64,000 nucleotides of DNA from CAYUCJ01 sp049282265 (GTDB taxonomy: Bacteria; Desulfobacterota; DSM-4660; Desulfatiglandales; Desulfatiglandaceae): the NCBI GenBank assembly GCA_049282265.1, contig JBAPTR010000014.1:1-64000 (forward strand), in the 5' to 3' direction. Position numbers and translations under genes: made by a program. The notes under the pieces were generated by a model. The model had not been told where the DNA came from. It worked only from the letters and a program-made list of their open reading frames with translations, and did no database searches. This document shows positions 33,203-41,975 of this stretch, piece after piece; position 1 is the stretch's first letter, and the number at the start of each line of letters is the position of its first letter.

Positions 33203-34681
33203 TTATGTCCCCCCCAGACTTCGTACCATCATAGTGGCCAGATCAAGAAAAGGCTGTGGATAGAAAAGAAGAAAAATGGAAAACAAAGCAGTTATGACCA
33301 GTGGAACAACACAGAACGGCGGTCCTTCCTGAACACCTTTTTCAAACATGGATTCTTCCGGTCTTAAGAAAAAAGCGCGGTATGCAATGGGCATGAAATA
33401 GCACGCATTTAGGAACGAACTAAAAAGAAGCACAAAAAGGACGCTCAGGTGGTTGGCCTCAAGGGACCCTAGGACAAGATACCATTTGCTCCAGAACCCA
33501 CCGCAGGGCGGTAGGCCAATGATGCTTAAGGATGCAATAAAAAAAGCTGCCATGGTCACCGGCATCCTTCTTCCGATCCCGGTCATTTCGCTGATATTTT
33601 TTTTCCCGGTGGCAACAAAGATGGCTCCGGCACAGAAAAAGAGGGTGATTTTTCCGAATGCATGCATTGCGATATGGAGTATTCCACCTGTCATGCCCTT
33701 GGGTGAGAGTAAAGCTACTCCTAAAATAATATAGGATAATTGCGATATGGTAGAGAATGCAAGAAGACGCTTCAAGTTGTCCTGGGAGAGTGCGATGAGC
33801 GAGCCCGCAAGGATAGTGATGGAGGCTACAATAAGAATGGGCGTAGATAAATGGTAAGAAAAAAGCAGATCGGTTCCAAAAATGCCGATCAGGACCCGAA
33901 CAATACTGAAAACTCCCACCTTCACAACGGCTACTGCGTGGAGCAACGCGCTGACCGGCGTCGGGGCGACCATGGCAGCAGGAAGCCACCCATGAAACGG
34001 CATGATGGCGGCCTTGGCAAAACCAAAAAGAAGCATGAAAAGAAGAAGCGCGACAAGGCCCTTGGAGGCGTGTCCTGCCAGGAGCCCAACGGAGGAAAAT
34101 TCCAGGCTGCCCGTCAGGTGATAAATGATCAGCATGGCCGGGAGCACCAGGCCGATGGACGTCCCAAGGATATAGGTCAGGTATTTTCGTCCCGATTGCC
34201 GGGCCTCCCGGTCCTGGTGGTGGGTGACCAGGGGATAAGTGGCCAATGAGAGCATTTCGTAGAAGAGATAGAGGGTGAGCAGGTTTGCGGAGAAGGCCAC
34301 GCCTATGGTCGCGGACAGGGCCAGGGCAAAGAAACAGAAATACCGCGTTTGGCTGTGCTCCTTGAGCCCGCGCATATAGCCGACCGAATAGACGCTGGTA
34401 ATGATCCAAAGAGAGGATGCCACCAGTGCGAAGAGCATGCCTAATGCATCTACCTTGAACCTGATGGCTGCGCCCGGGAGAAATTCTACCAGTGTATAGG
34501 TGAACTGAGATCCCCTGAGTACCGCGGGAAGCATGGAGATCACAATGAGGAATTTGAGCGCGGCCGCCAGAAAGGTCCACATCTCACGGACATTGGGCTT
34601 TCGAGCCGCGGCAATCAATGGGACCGCACAGAGAGATACCATAACAGCCAGCAAGGGCCTTATGGAATTCACCATTTCCAT
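33203..34681 (-). CDS. mrpD: Proton-conducting membrane subunit (MrpD/NuoN-like), second of three
   Basis: A 492-residue protein with about 14 helices. Conserved features: LYLFYEMLSLATYPLV with the helix-5 Glu, FAKAAIMPFHGWLPAAM (Lys and WLP motif), VSALLHAVAVVKVGVF and LSQDNLKRLLAFSTISQLSY. The ATG overlaps the stop of the preceding paralogue (TGATG), so they are translated together. It should form a cation or proton half-channel. Confidence 0.92.
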   Translation of the reverse strand: MEMVNSIRPLLAVMVSLCAVPLIAAARKPNVREMWTFLAAALKFLIVISMLPAVLRGSQFTYTLVEFLPGAAIRFKVDALGMLFALVASSLWIITSVYSVGYMRGLKEHSQTRYFCFFALALSATIGVAFSANLLTLYLFYEMLSLATYPLVTHHQDREARQSGRKYLTYILGTSIGLVLPAMLIIYHLTGSLEFSSVGLLAGHASKGLVALLLFMLLFGFAKAAIMPFHGWLPAAMVAPTPVSALLHAVAVVKVGVFSIVRVLIGIFGTDLLFSYHLSTPILIVASITILAGSLIALSQDNLKRLLAFSTISQLSYIILGVALLSPKGMTGGILHIAMHAFGKITLFFCAGAIFVATGKKNISEMTGIGRRMPVTMAAFFIASLSIIGLPPCGGFWSKWYLVLGSLEANHLSVLFVLLFSSFLNACYFMPIAYRAFFLRPEESMFEKGVQEGPPFCVVPLVITALFSIFLLFYPQPFLDLATMMVRSLGGT

Positions 34682-36174
34682 CAACCAATTCCTTTCGGGA
34701 GGATGGGTGCGATAAGAGTCGTAACGATGTCGCCGCTGTAAATGCCCACGACCACCAGGCTGACGGCCACGATCAAGAGTGGTACCAGCATCGTAAGGGG
34801 GGCCTCTATGATGGATCCCTTGAGCCCGGTTGTATCATTATGAGGTTCCATGGGTTCGAAATAGGCGATTTCAATGATCCTGAAAAAAAGCACCACATTG
34901 ACAAGACTGCTGAACAGGAGGGCCAGCATGAACCCGTACTGCCCGGCCTGGATGGCCCCGGAAATCAGGTACCATTTGCTGAAAAAGCCGCAGGTGGGAG
35001 GCACCCCGATGGCGCTGAGGCCTCCTGCAACAAATGCAGCCATGGTGATGGGCATTTTGCGAAAAAGTCCTTTGAGATGATCAAAATCAAGTTCTCTGAT
35101 TTTATAGGAAATGTTCCCCACTGCCAGAAACAGGCAGAGAGTCATGATCGCGTCGTTCAGGATATGGAGGATTGCGCCGCTCATCCCCAACCGGTTGCCA
35201 AGCCAGAACCCCCCGACCATGTATCCGATCTCCGAAACAATGATATAGGTGAGCATCGTCTTTATGTTTTTCTGGCTGAGGGCAAGGAGAGAGCCCATAA
35301 CAATGGCAAGGCACGCAAGCCATACAAAGGCATGGCTGATGTGCAGCACGTGAAAGCTGAAATCCGGCAGGAAGACCGAAAACACCAGGCGGATCATCAC
35401 ATAGACCATGACCTTGGTCATGAGAGGGGCGATAACGCTGGTGGCCGCATCGGGGGCGTAAGTGTAAGCATTGGGCAGCCATACATGGAGAGGAAAAAAG
35501 GCCATCTTGGTGCAGACCCCCACCATGCAGAATATGAATGCCACTAGCACGGCCTTTGAATGATAAATGGGGGGGAGAAGAGAGGCGATGTCCGCCATAT
35601 TCAGCGATCCGGTCATGATGTAAAGGTATCCGATGCCGAGCAGATAAAAACAGGCGCCGATGGTCCCGATAAAAACGTAGTTGAGGCTGGCCAGGGGTGC
35701 CCGGTCGGGTTGGCCCAGGGCGATGAGGGCATAGGCGGTGAGGGAGGTGATCTCCAGGAGGACATACAGGTTGAAGACGTCTCCGGTAACGGAAATGCCC
35801 ATTAGGCCGGTGACAAAGAGGACGTAAAGGGTGTAGAAGGTCCCATGTTTTTCCGGAAAATCTGCGACAACGGTTCGGTGGGTTGCCACAAGATTGGTGA
35901 GCGCCACCAGAGAAACGATCACCAGCATGAGGCCGTTCAGCAGGTCCACGCGGTAGGCAATACCCCAGGGTGGCATCCAGCCTCCCATGTGATATTCCAC
36001 GACACCCAGATCAAGGACCCTGAAAAGGAGGCCGATTGCACAGAACACGGAAGTCCCGAGTGCCAGCAGAGCCACCGGAAAACAAAGGGACTTTTTGACC
36101 CAGCTCAACCCGCTGATAATGAAGGCGGATAGGAGAGGAACCGTAACGATCAGTACAGGGAAATTGTGGGTCAT
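34681..36174 (-). CDS. mrpD: Mrp-type antiporter subunit D, first of three
   Basis: A 497-residue MrpD-like protein. The helix-5 Glu lies in LYVLLEITSLTAYALIA; the broken-helix Lys in CTKMAFFPLHVWLPNAYTY; and the mid-membrane Lys/His in SVIAPLMTKVMVYVMIR and LSQKNIKTMLTYIIVSEIG. It follows mrpC with an overlap. Alignment would be needed to say which of the three large subunits corresponds to the MrpA N-terminal (ND5) domain. Confidence 0.93.
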   Translation of the reverse strand: MTHNFPVLIVTVPLLSAFIISGLSWVKKSLCFPVALLALGTSVFCAIGLLFRVLDLGVVEYHMGGWMPPWGIAYRVDLLNGLMLVIVSLVALTNLVATHRTVVADFPEKHGTFYTLYVLFVTGLMGISVTGDVFNLYVLLEITSLTAYALIALGQPDRAPLASLNYVFIGTIGACFYLLGIGYLYIMTGSLNMADIASLLPPIYHSKAVLVAFIFCMVGVCTKMAFFPLHVWLPNAYTYAPDAATSVIAPLMTKVMVYVMIRLVFSVFLPDFSFHVLHISHAFVWLACLAIVMGSLLALSQKNIKTMLTYIIVSEIGYMVGGFWLGNRLGMSGAILHILNDAIMTLCLFLAVGNISYKIRELDFDHLKGLFRKMPITMAAFVAGGLSAIGVPPTCGFFSKWYLISGAIQAGQYGFMLALLFSSLVNVVLFFRIIEIAYFEPMEPHNDTTGLKGSIIEAPLTMLVPLLIVAVSLVVVGIYSGDIVTTLIAPILPKGIG

Positions 36175-36569
36175 TTATCTCTCAGACGCATAAGAATTTC
36201 ATCTTCTTCCAGGGTCTTGTACTTCTGGTAGATTTTTACTGCCAGGGCCAGGGCCACTCCAAAGGTGGAAACAGATACCACAATAGCCGTGAGCATGAGG
36301 ACATGGGGAAGAGGATTGATGTAATCAGCGACTCTGATGGCATGTCCTGCCACACTTCCTCCGTGTTCTTCTATAATGGGGATCGTCGCTCCCTTCTTGC
36401 ACGCAATAGAGACATAAAAGAGGATGATCGCTGTTTGAAAAATATTCATGCCCACCAGTTTTTTGATGAGGTTGTTCTTCGCGATCATGGCATAGAGACC
36501 GATCATCATCAGGATCGTATAAAGCCAGTAGTTGTACTTTCCGATGATATGATGAATCAACACGTCCAT
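36171..36569 (-). CDS. mrpC: Mrp antiporter subunit C (NuoK-like)
   Basis: A 132-residue, three-helix protein of the NuoK/MnhC family: YTILMMIGLYAMIAKNNLIKKLVGMNIFQ with the conserved buried acidic and Lys residues, then LMLTAIVVSVSTFGVALALA. It overlaps mrpD by four bases. Confidence 0.92.
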   Translation of the reverse strand: MDVLIHHIIGKYNYWLYTILMMIGLYAMIAKNNLIKKLVGMNIFQTAIILFYVSIACKKGATIPIIEEHGGSVAGHAIRVADYINPLPHVLMLTAIVVSVSTFGVALALAVKIYQKYKTLEEDEILMRLRDK

Positions 36570-36572
36570 ATA

Positions 36573-37400
36573 TCAAAGTCCCTCATCGTGTCTTCCCTCT
36601 GAGACGATATTCACGTAGATAGAGAGCATCACGGCCATGACTGCAATGAAGACGCCGATTTCAACACCCAGTATGCCGTATGCCCGGGCCTCTACAGGAT
36701 CCATTGGTAGTATTGTCGCCAGCTCCTTGTAGTTCAGAAAATTGCCCCCAAGGAGGAGGCAGAGTGCACCTAATCCTGCATAAATAAACACTCCAAGGGC
36801 GGAAAGCAGACCGTCCATTTTTTCCTTGAACCGGATGAGAGCGGTCCTCAGATCAAAGGCAATGGCAATGACAATAAAACTGGCACCGAAAATAACCCCG
36901 CCCTGAAATCCTCCTCCCGGGCTTTCATGCCCGTGGGCCAGAACATACAGGGCAAAAATCTGTATGAAAGGAACGAGGAACCGACAGACCGTCTTGATGA
37001 TCAGATCGTAAGGGGTCCACATGGTATCTATCCGCTCAAATTCCTTTGAACTGGCGGGGATAGTCTTATCTCCCTTTATGTGGAGGGTGATACCGGTGGA
37101 AATATGTCTGTAATACAGGTCGTCCTCTTTTTTCTTGAATGCCCGTAACAGGATGAAGCAGCTCAGGCCGGCAGCAAATATGACCGTTGTCTCAAACATG
37201 GTGTCATAGCCACGGTAATCCGCGAGAATGGAAGTTACCAGGTTCGGGACGTCCGTTTCCTCCAGGGACTTCTGGATATACCGGGGGGAGACATGGGTGC
37301 TGGCCGGGGAATTGGGATCTCCCCAGCGCGGAAAATCCTGTGTCGCATACAGGAGCAGGGCCCCACTCAAGCAGACAATAATGAGACCGATTTTTTTCAA
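36573..37400 (-). CDS. mrpB: Fused MbhE-like and MrpB antiporter subunit
   Basis: A 275-residue protein. The first part (YIQKSLEETDVPNLVTSILA, then GYDTMFETTVIFAAG) is the MbhE-type piece corresponding to the extreme C-terminus of MrpA. The second (FALYVLAHGHESPGGGFQGG) is the MnhB/MrpB domain. The TTG start at 37400 overlaps the preceding stop (ATTGA), matching the family start; no ATG fits better. The fusion resembles the split-MrpA arrangement of Mbh-type complexes. Confidence 0.88.
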   Translation of the reverse strand: MKKIGLIIVCLSGALLLYATQDFPRWGDPNSPASTHVSPRYIQKSLEETDVPNLVTSILADYRGYDTMFETTVIFAAGLSCFILLRAFKKKEDDLYYRHISTGITLHIKGDKTIPASSKEFERIDTMWTPYDLIIKTVCRFLVPFIQIFALYVLAHGHESPGGGFQGGVIFGASFIVIAIAFDLRTALIRFKEKMDGLLSALGVFIYAGLGALCLLLGGNFLNYKELATILPMDPVEARAYGILGVEIGVFIAVMAVMLSIYVNIVSEGRHDEGL

Positions 37401-37642
37401 TCCTTGGTCCTCCGCGTTGTCCTGAATACCGCAGCCACAAAAAAGACGGTACTGACACCTGCGCCGACGGAAGCCTCGGTGAAGGCCACATCCACCGACC
37501 CCATGACGGCCCACAGAAGACACATCATGAAGCTATAGGCACCGAAAAGAATCGCGCAGCCAAGGAGATCCTTTACCGAGATGGCTGCGATAGCGCAGAC
37601 GATAACCAGTGTCAGGATAATAATGTCCAGCTGCGGTATCAT
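37397..37642 (-). CDS. MbhD-like (DUF4040) antiporter subunit
   Basis: An 81-residue, three-helix protein: IILTLVIVCAIAAISVKDLL, then AVMGSVDVAFTEASVGAGV with the signature Asp and Glu of DUF4040. It corresponds to part of the MrpA C-terminal domain. It overlaps both neighbours by four bases. Confidence 0.88.
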   Translation of the reverse strand: MIPQLDIIILTLVIVCAIAAISVKDLLGCAILFGAYSFMMCLLWAVMGSVDVAFTEASVGAGVSTVFFVAAVFRTTRRTKD

Positions 37643-37977
37643 GAGCTTTTCTCCTGTTTGTCGTGTATTTCTTTCGTCCAGGGCCTGAGCCCGGCGCGCA
37701 TTCCCGCGTCAACAATGGAATGGGTCGCTGTGGGGCTGGAAAGGAAGACAAATACCACGATGAGAATCATCTTGGCGCTCACCAGTGCGGTGGAGAGGGT
37801 GAAATGATGGAGATTATAAAGGGCCATCCCGGCTATCATCAGCAGTGAACCAAGCGTATCCAGTTTGCCCGCAGGATGGAGGCGTGTATAAAAATCGGGA
37901 AATCGGAGGATACCGACCCCGCCTCCGGTAAAAAAGACAAGCCCGAACAGGAGCAAAAAAGCAACAACAAAGTCCAT
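37639..37977 (-). CDS. mrpG: Mrp antiporter subunit G
   Basis: A 112-residue MnhG protein with three helices and the family stretch GGVGILRFPDFYTRLHPAGK followed by DTLGSLLMIAG. A cytosolic polar tail follows (RPWTKEIHDKQEKS). The preceding 128 bases hold inverted repeats and no gene. Confidence 0.92.
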   Translation of the reverse strand: MDFVVAFLLLFGLVFFTGGGVGILRFPDFYTRLHPAGKLDTLGSLLMIAGMALYNLHHFTLSTALVSAKMILIVVFVFLSSPTATHSIVDAGMRAGLRPWTKEIHDKQEKSS

Positions 37978-38042
37978 GAAATGGGTCTCCTCCTTTCCTG
38001 TCGTTCGTTATTAACCATTCAATCACGGGCCGTCAGCCCAAT

Positions 38043-38102
38043 CCCGCCAGTGGCGGGACTCAACCGGCCAATGGGAACAACGGGCGAACGGGCAAACCGG
38101 TT
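38043..38102. repeat. Intra-operon inverted repeats between mrpF and mrpG
   Basis: CCCGCCA-G-TGGCGGG at 38043-38057 is a near-perfect palindrome, and AACCGG (38062-38067) pairs with CCGGTT (38097-38102). They interrupt an otherwise overlapping gene series. They could be an RNA processing site or REP-like repeat; a similar GTTAACC...CCCGTTG-rich stretch occurs at 57270-57330. Confidence 0.45.
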
Positions 38103-38105
38103 AAC

Positions 38106-38396
38106 CTACTTATACGGTGGTTCTTCATAGAGCCCTTTGCGTTTCTGGAAGTATCGTGATCCCGCGAGAACAGCGATAAAGTTGAGCATGGCGTAGGCCA
38201 GCGCAATATCCACAAACATGTCCACCCGTCCGTAGAGCAAGCCAATGATCAGGAGCAGAACCACCGTTTTGCTGCCGATGGCATTCACTCCGATCAGTCG
38301 GTCCAGTACCGTTGGTCCGAACACACCGCGATAGAGCGACAATACCATCAGGACGCAGAGGTAAAGACCAACAGAAAGAAAAAAAGTATGCATCAA
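38106..38396 (-). CDS. mrpF: Mrp antiporter subunit F
   Basis: A 96-residue, three-helix MnhF protein. The family core GVFGPTVLDRLIGVNAIGSK is followed by VDMFVDIALAYAMLNFIAV with the conserved Asp. It overlaps mrpE at its 5' end. Confidence 0.93.
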   Translation of the reverse strand: MMHTFFLSVGLYLCVLMVLSLYRGVFGPTVLDRLIGVNAIGSKTVVLLLIIGLLYGRVDMFVDIALAYAMLNFIAVLAGSRYFQKRKGLYEEPPYK

Positions 38397-38989
38397 TCTT
38401 CTCCAAATGCCCTGGCGACCCTTGCCTCCATTTCACCGGGGAGGGCCTCAGCGGATACCTTGTCAATGGCGTGGATCTTGAAATCACCGTCTACCGAAAC
38501 TGAAACAGTGATCGTTCCGGGGGTCAGGGTAATGGAGTTTGCAAAGCTGACCAGGGCTAGATCCTTGGTCAATTTGCTCTGAAAGCGGATAATGTGAGGA
38601 TCAATCAGGTCAAGCATCCGGGGGTGAAATGTCAAGTACAGGAGATGCAGATTGGCCAGCCAGATCTGATAGAGGAGCCATGGGGTATATTTCAGGAAGC
38701 GCCACATGGAAAGCAGGAGACGTTCCGGTTTCCCTTCAGGGAATAGGAGATCGCTGGAGATGTACGAAACGAGCGCACAGGAGAGAAGGCCCAGGGCCAA
38801 ATGGAGGAAATCAAATTTTCCCGAGAGCAGAATCCATAGCCCGAAAAGGGCTGCAAACGTGATGAGGAAAGGGGCCGTCTTTGCCCCGGGAGTGCCGGAC
38901 TTCCGGTGAGAATTATCTTGAGACGCTAACGATCGTCCATTAGTCCTGCTTGTTGACAATGATGCTTTCCCTCCTTGCATGTCATCCAA
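38393..38989 (-). CDS. mrpE: Mrp antiporter subunit E
   Basis: A 198-residue MnhE protein. A 45-residue polar N-terminal extension precedes the family domain: two helices, then LLYQIWLANLHLLYLTFHPR and SFANSITLTPGTITVSV, the cytoplasmic MnhE signature. The N-terminal extension is longer than usual, so a later start is possible. Its first eight bases overlap the end of the histidine kinase gene, coupling signalling and transporter expression. Confidence 0.9.
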   Translation of the reverse strand: MDDMQGGKASLSTSRTNGRSLASQDNSHRKSGTPGAKTAPFLITFAALFGLWILLSGKFDFLHLALGLLSCALVSYISSDLLFPEGKPERLLLSMWRFLKYTPWLLYQIWLANLHLLYLTFHPRMLDLIDPHIIRFQSKLTKDLALVSFANSITLTPGTITVSVSVDGDFKIHAIDKVSAEALPGEMEARVARAFGED

Positions 38990-40166
38990 GGGGTATCCGG
39001 ATGGAAAAAGTGGTGCCCTGTCCCTGGAGGCTCCGGCAGCGCATTTCTCCGCTCAGCTTCTTGATGATATTGCCGCATATGGCTAGACCCAGCCCCGTCC
39101 CCTTCCCGCGTGGCTTGGTGGTATAGAAAAGATCAAAGATCTTTTTCTGGACCTCCTCGCTCATCCCGGTTCCGCTGTCGGAGACCTGGATTTGAGCCTC
39201 GCTTTCGGACAGGCTCGTTTCCAGTTTGATGGTTCCCCGGCCTTCCCCTTTTTCCTTGATGGCATAGATGGCATTGGTGAGTAGATTGACGAAAACCTGT
39301 TCCAGTTGCTTGGGGTCGGATTTCAGGATGAGTGGGCCGTCAGCGAATTCATAGACAATGTCTATTTGTTTGTATTTCAGCTCCGGATCAAGAAATTCCA
39401 CGGTCTCTCTGATCAATTCATGGATATCGAATTGTTTTTTGGTGGGTTCGGAATCCCTCGCAAATCCGAGTACTTGTTTGGTTCTGCTCCTGCAGCGTTT
39501 GGTCTGTTCTACAATATCTTTGAATATTTTTTCAAGTTCTTCCTTGTCTTCCTGTTTTATCCCCTCGGCGTCCGCGGTTACGACTGAGCCCCATCCGGCC
39601 GCCTCATTGATGACCGCCAGGGGATTGTTGATCTCATGAGCCACTCCGGCGGCGATGCGCCCCATTTCCGCGAGCCTGTCTATGCGAATAAGGTCTTCCT
39701 GGAGGCTCTTCCGGCTGGTGACGTCCCTGCAAATCCCCACGGTCCCGATGCTCTGATTGTCGGCGTTTTTCAGGTTCGCCAGAGAGATATCGCAGTAAAC
39801 GTCCTGTCCCGTCTTGTGCAGGAATGGAAAGTCAGTGGCAGCGGCACGGCCATCTTGATCTGAAAGTTCAAAAAGCTTATGAAAAGCCTCCGGGTCCTGG
39901 GCCAGGGCACTGACGGGTTTCCCTGCGATCTCCTGCCATTCATAACCCAGGACCTCCTCGCCGCCCCTGTTGAAGGAGACCAGAAAACCGTTTAGGTCGG
40001 CAACAAAAATAATGTCGGAGGAGTTCTGAAGAACCGAACGGAGAAGGGTTCGGGTTTGCTGGATTTCGAACTTGGTTTCGCCGAGTTGACCGTATTTGCG
40101 TGGCCTTGAAAGAAAAATAGTTTTGAGTCTTTGTCCAATGGATTTTCGACCAAAATTATTCGTCAT
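38982..40166 (-). CDS. PAS sensor histidine kinase upstream of the Mrp cluster
   Basis: A 394-residue soluble kinase. A short coiled coil is followed by one PAS domain (about 45-160), HisKA with acceptor in AAGVAHEINNPLAVI, and HATPase_c (NLLTNAIYAIKEKGEG, DSGTGMS, GKGTGLGLAI). It has no membrane segment. The 3' end overlaps mrpE. The upstream receiver gene is the probable phosphotransfer partner. The kinase may sense internal redox or metabolic state and tune sodium or proton pumping, but there is no DNA-binding output encoded next to it. Confidence 0.9.
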   Translation of the reverse strand: MTNNFGRKSIGQRLKTIFLSRPRKYGQLGETKFEIQQTRTLLRSVLQNSSDIIFVADLNGFLVSFNRGGEEVLGYEWQEIAGKPVSALAQDPEAFHKLFELSDQDGRAAATDFPFLHKTGQDVYCDISLANLKNADNQSIGTVGICRDVTSRKSLQEDLIRIDRLAEMGRIAAGVAHEINNPLAVINEAAGWGSVVTADAEGIKQEDKEELEKIFKDIVEQTKRCRSRTKQVLGFARDSEPTKKQFDIHELIRETVEFLDPELKYKQIDIVYEFADGPLILKSDPKQLEQVFVNLLTNAIYAIKEKGEGRGTIKLETSLSESEAQIQVSDSGTGMSEEVQKKIFDLFYTTKPRGKGTGLGLAICGNIIKKLSGEMRCRSLQGQGTTFSIRIPLG

Positions 40167-40319
40167 TCAAATATGTCCCCGTTCGCGTTGGCTTGTGGTG
40201 CGCCCCTGGAACCCCTGCGGCTTGGCAGTAGGGCCCACCCCGCACGCTACCTTCAGCGGTTATCCCTGAACGGCACAAGTTGGCAGAACGTTTTGAAAAA
40301 CTATAATAATTTTAAGGAA

Positions 40320-40814
40320 TCACTCTATTCCATAAATTTTGCGCAACCCTTTTATGGCCTTTTTTATGCCCTTGGCGCCCATGCCGGATCGGTAAATCTC
40401 TTCGACCTGTTCCTTGAACTTTACGGACTGAATTTCTTCCTTTTTCTGATGGGCTTCTTTTATGGTTTCAACGAGATTTTCATAATCGATAGGTTTGAGG
40501 AGGTACTTGTAGGCGTCCTGCTGGCCGCTTTCCAGGGCTGAATCTATGGAGCCGTGGCCCGTGAGGACGATACACTGGATGAGGGGTTGGATCTCTTTGA
40601 GCCGTTTCTGAGTCACGACGCCATCGATGCCCGGCATCTTGAGGTCCACGACGGCCACGTCAAAAAAATTGTCTGCGGCCACCTCGAGTGCTTCTTCTCC
40701 TGAAAAGGTCGCCTTGACTGTAAAACCTTCTTTCAATAGGCGCTTTGAGAGGTAATCCAGAAGAGTCTGTTCATCATCTATGAGGAGAACTTTGATATCG
40801 GGTTTATTGCTCAT
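40320..40814 (-). CDS. Response regulator receiver with C-terminal extension
   Basis: A 164-residue protein. The receiver domain has LLIDDEQTLLD, phospho-acceptor Asp in VAVVDLKMPGIDG, and the Thr/Lys switch in VLTGHGSID and KYLLKPID. A 40-residue helical tail follows (HQKKEEIQSVKFKEQVEEIY) without a DNA-binding domain. The start at 40814 has AAGGAG at ideal spacing. The first gene of the minus-strand operon. Confidence 0.9.
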   Translation of the reverse strand: MSNKPDIKVLLIDDEQTLLDYLSKRLLKEGFTVKATFSGEEALEVAADNFFDVAVVDLKMPGIDGVVTQKRLKEIQPLIQCIVLTGHGSIDSALESGQQDAYKYLLKPIDYENLVETIKEAHQKKEEIQSVKFKEQVEEIYRSGMGAKGIKKAIKGLRKIYGIE

Positions 40815-40866
40815 AACCAACTCCTTGATGTCGATTGGAATCAATTGGAAGGTAGAGACAGAAACC

Positions 40867-40895
40867 CTTATACTGATCGATCGGTTTCATGTCAA
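40867..40895 (-). promoter_or_regulatory. Sigma-70-type promoter of the receiver-kinase-Mrp operon
   Basis: On the minus strand TTGACA (40895-40890) and TATAAG (40872-40867) are separated by exactly 17 bases. The predicted start of transcription is about 45 bases before the receiver ATG at 40814. Good match to consensus. Confidence 0.72.
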
Positions 40896-41564
40896 GCCAT
40901 TTTATTGACCCTGAGAAATGGGACAAAACGTCCCGGCTGACCCAGTTGTTTCTTGACAGCGGGGGATGATCCATACTATATTTAATTCAAATTCAAAAAT
41001 CCGCTCATGGGATTTTTGCAACCAACTTCCTGTCACGAAAAAAATGCACTTCTTCATGAACGGGTGCGTAGAGGTTAGATACGAAGGGCGATCAGGGGTG
41101 GCAGACTTCTGACCCTGATTCGTGAATGGGCTCTGTGTGAAAACGGACCTATCGTGCTGCCTGTCCAGTGTTGAATCTCTTCCGGGTTTTTGCTATAATT
41201 CCACCTCCGAAGTCTTCTTGTTGAGTGCCGGCTGACCGGGGCTACTACCTTCTGTTTCCTCTTGCTTTTTGTCTTGCCGCTGAATTCCCAGATCATCCGG
41301 GTAAATCCGACCTTAACCGGGCGGAATAGCCTTTATCCATAAGAGCCAGTTTCAAAACGTTCAATTTTGTTCGAGGTCAAGAAAGGCGAAAATTTTAACC
41401 ACAGGAATATGTTGGATATTTCGAGGATTAAAATTGTCGTCTGCCGCAGAGATCGGGCAAAAGGGGGTGTTTTGAAACTGGCTCATAATGATATACAAAT
41501 GTGAGACCCTGTTTGGAAAATGGGGTGGTTTGCACTCGCTGACCAACCAAGGGAGGATTTGCGC
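40896..41564. other. Divergent intergenic region between the Mrp and Fdh operons
   Basis: No supported gene. It contains a GGGAC-AAAAC-GTCCC hairpin at 40920-40934 (within GGGACAAAACGTCCC), a possible plus-strand promoter (TTGACA 40953-40958, CTATAT 40976-40981, 17-base spacer), and the 142-bp inverted-repeat element at 41343-41484. A 73-codon minus-strand frame at 41075-41296 lacks protein-like features. Confidence 0.5.
41343..41484 (+). repeat. 142-bp MITE-like element with 16-bp perfect inverted repeats
   Basis: GAGCCAGTTTCAAAAC at 41343-41358 and its exact reverse complement at 41469-41484 bound the unit. ATAA lies immediately outside each end (41339-41342 and 41485-41488), consistent with a short target duplication. 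There is no coding frame. It sits between the two divergent signalling operons, 81 bases before the receiver ATG, and could alter their expression. Confidence 0.75.
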
Positions 41565-41975
41565 ATGGGCGGACAGAAACGGCTGTTGATCGTTGACGAT
41601 GATCCCGATTTTGCATCGGCGATCAAGAGAATCCTGGTTTCAGCAGGTTATGAAGTGGAAAAATCCGGGGATGTGGATGAAGGCATGAAGGCCCTTGAGC
41701 GATCACGCCCGGATCTGATCCTCCTGGATGTCATGATGGAAAACTTTGATGATGGTTTCAACATGTGTAGAGACATCAAGGAGGATGACAGATACAGGGA
41801 TATCCCCGTCATCATCCTTACTGCGGTTACGGAGGTAACGGGTCTCAAATTCAGCCCTGAGACCGACGGGGATTATCTCCAGGCGGAAGCCTTGCTTGAA
41901 AAACCGGTTAGTTCAGACGTGCTGCTGGACAAGATCAATGAACTTCTGGGGCCGGAAAAAGGGAGTCGCAAATGA
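41565..41975 (+). CDS. Stand-alone response regulator receiver
   Basis: A 136-residue receiver with LLIVDDDPDFA, acceptor Asp in LILLDVMMENFDDG, and the switch residues in VIILTAV and ALLEKPVS. It has no output domain. A GGGAGGA ribosome site fixes the start at 41565. Its stop overlaps the next gene (ATGA). The MMExxxxG loop after the acceptor Asp matches the receiver at 47028, so the two are related. Confidence 0.9.
   Translation: MGGQKRLLIVDDDPDFASAIKRILVSAGYEVEKSGDVDEGMKALERSRPDLILLDVMMENFDDGFNMCRDIKEDDRYRDIPVIILTAVTEVTGLKFSPETDGDYLQAEALLEKPVSSDVLLDKINELLGPEKGSRK

Noticed and set aside
33459..34580. 373-codon open frame in the antiporter region
   Set aside because: It runs in another frame of mrpD, with a composition rich in Arg, His, Pro and Gly and no domain; a shadow.
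41075..41296. 73-codon minus-strand frame in the divergent intergenic region
   Set aside because: Arg/Ser-rich, no domain, no ribosome site; likely non-coding.
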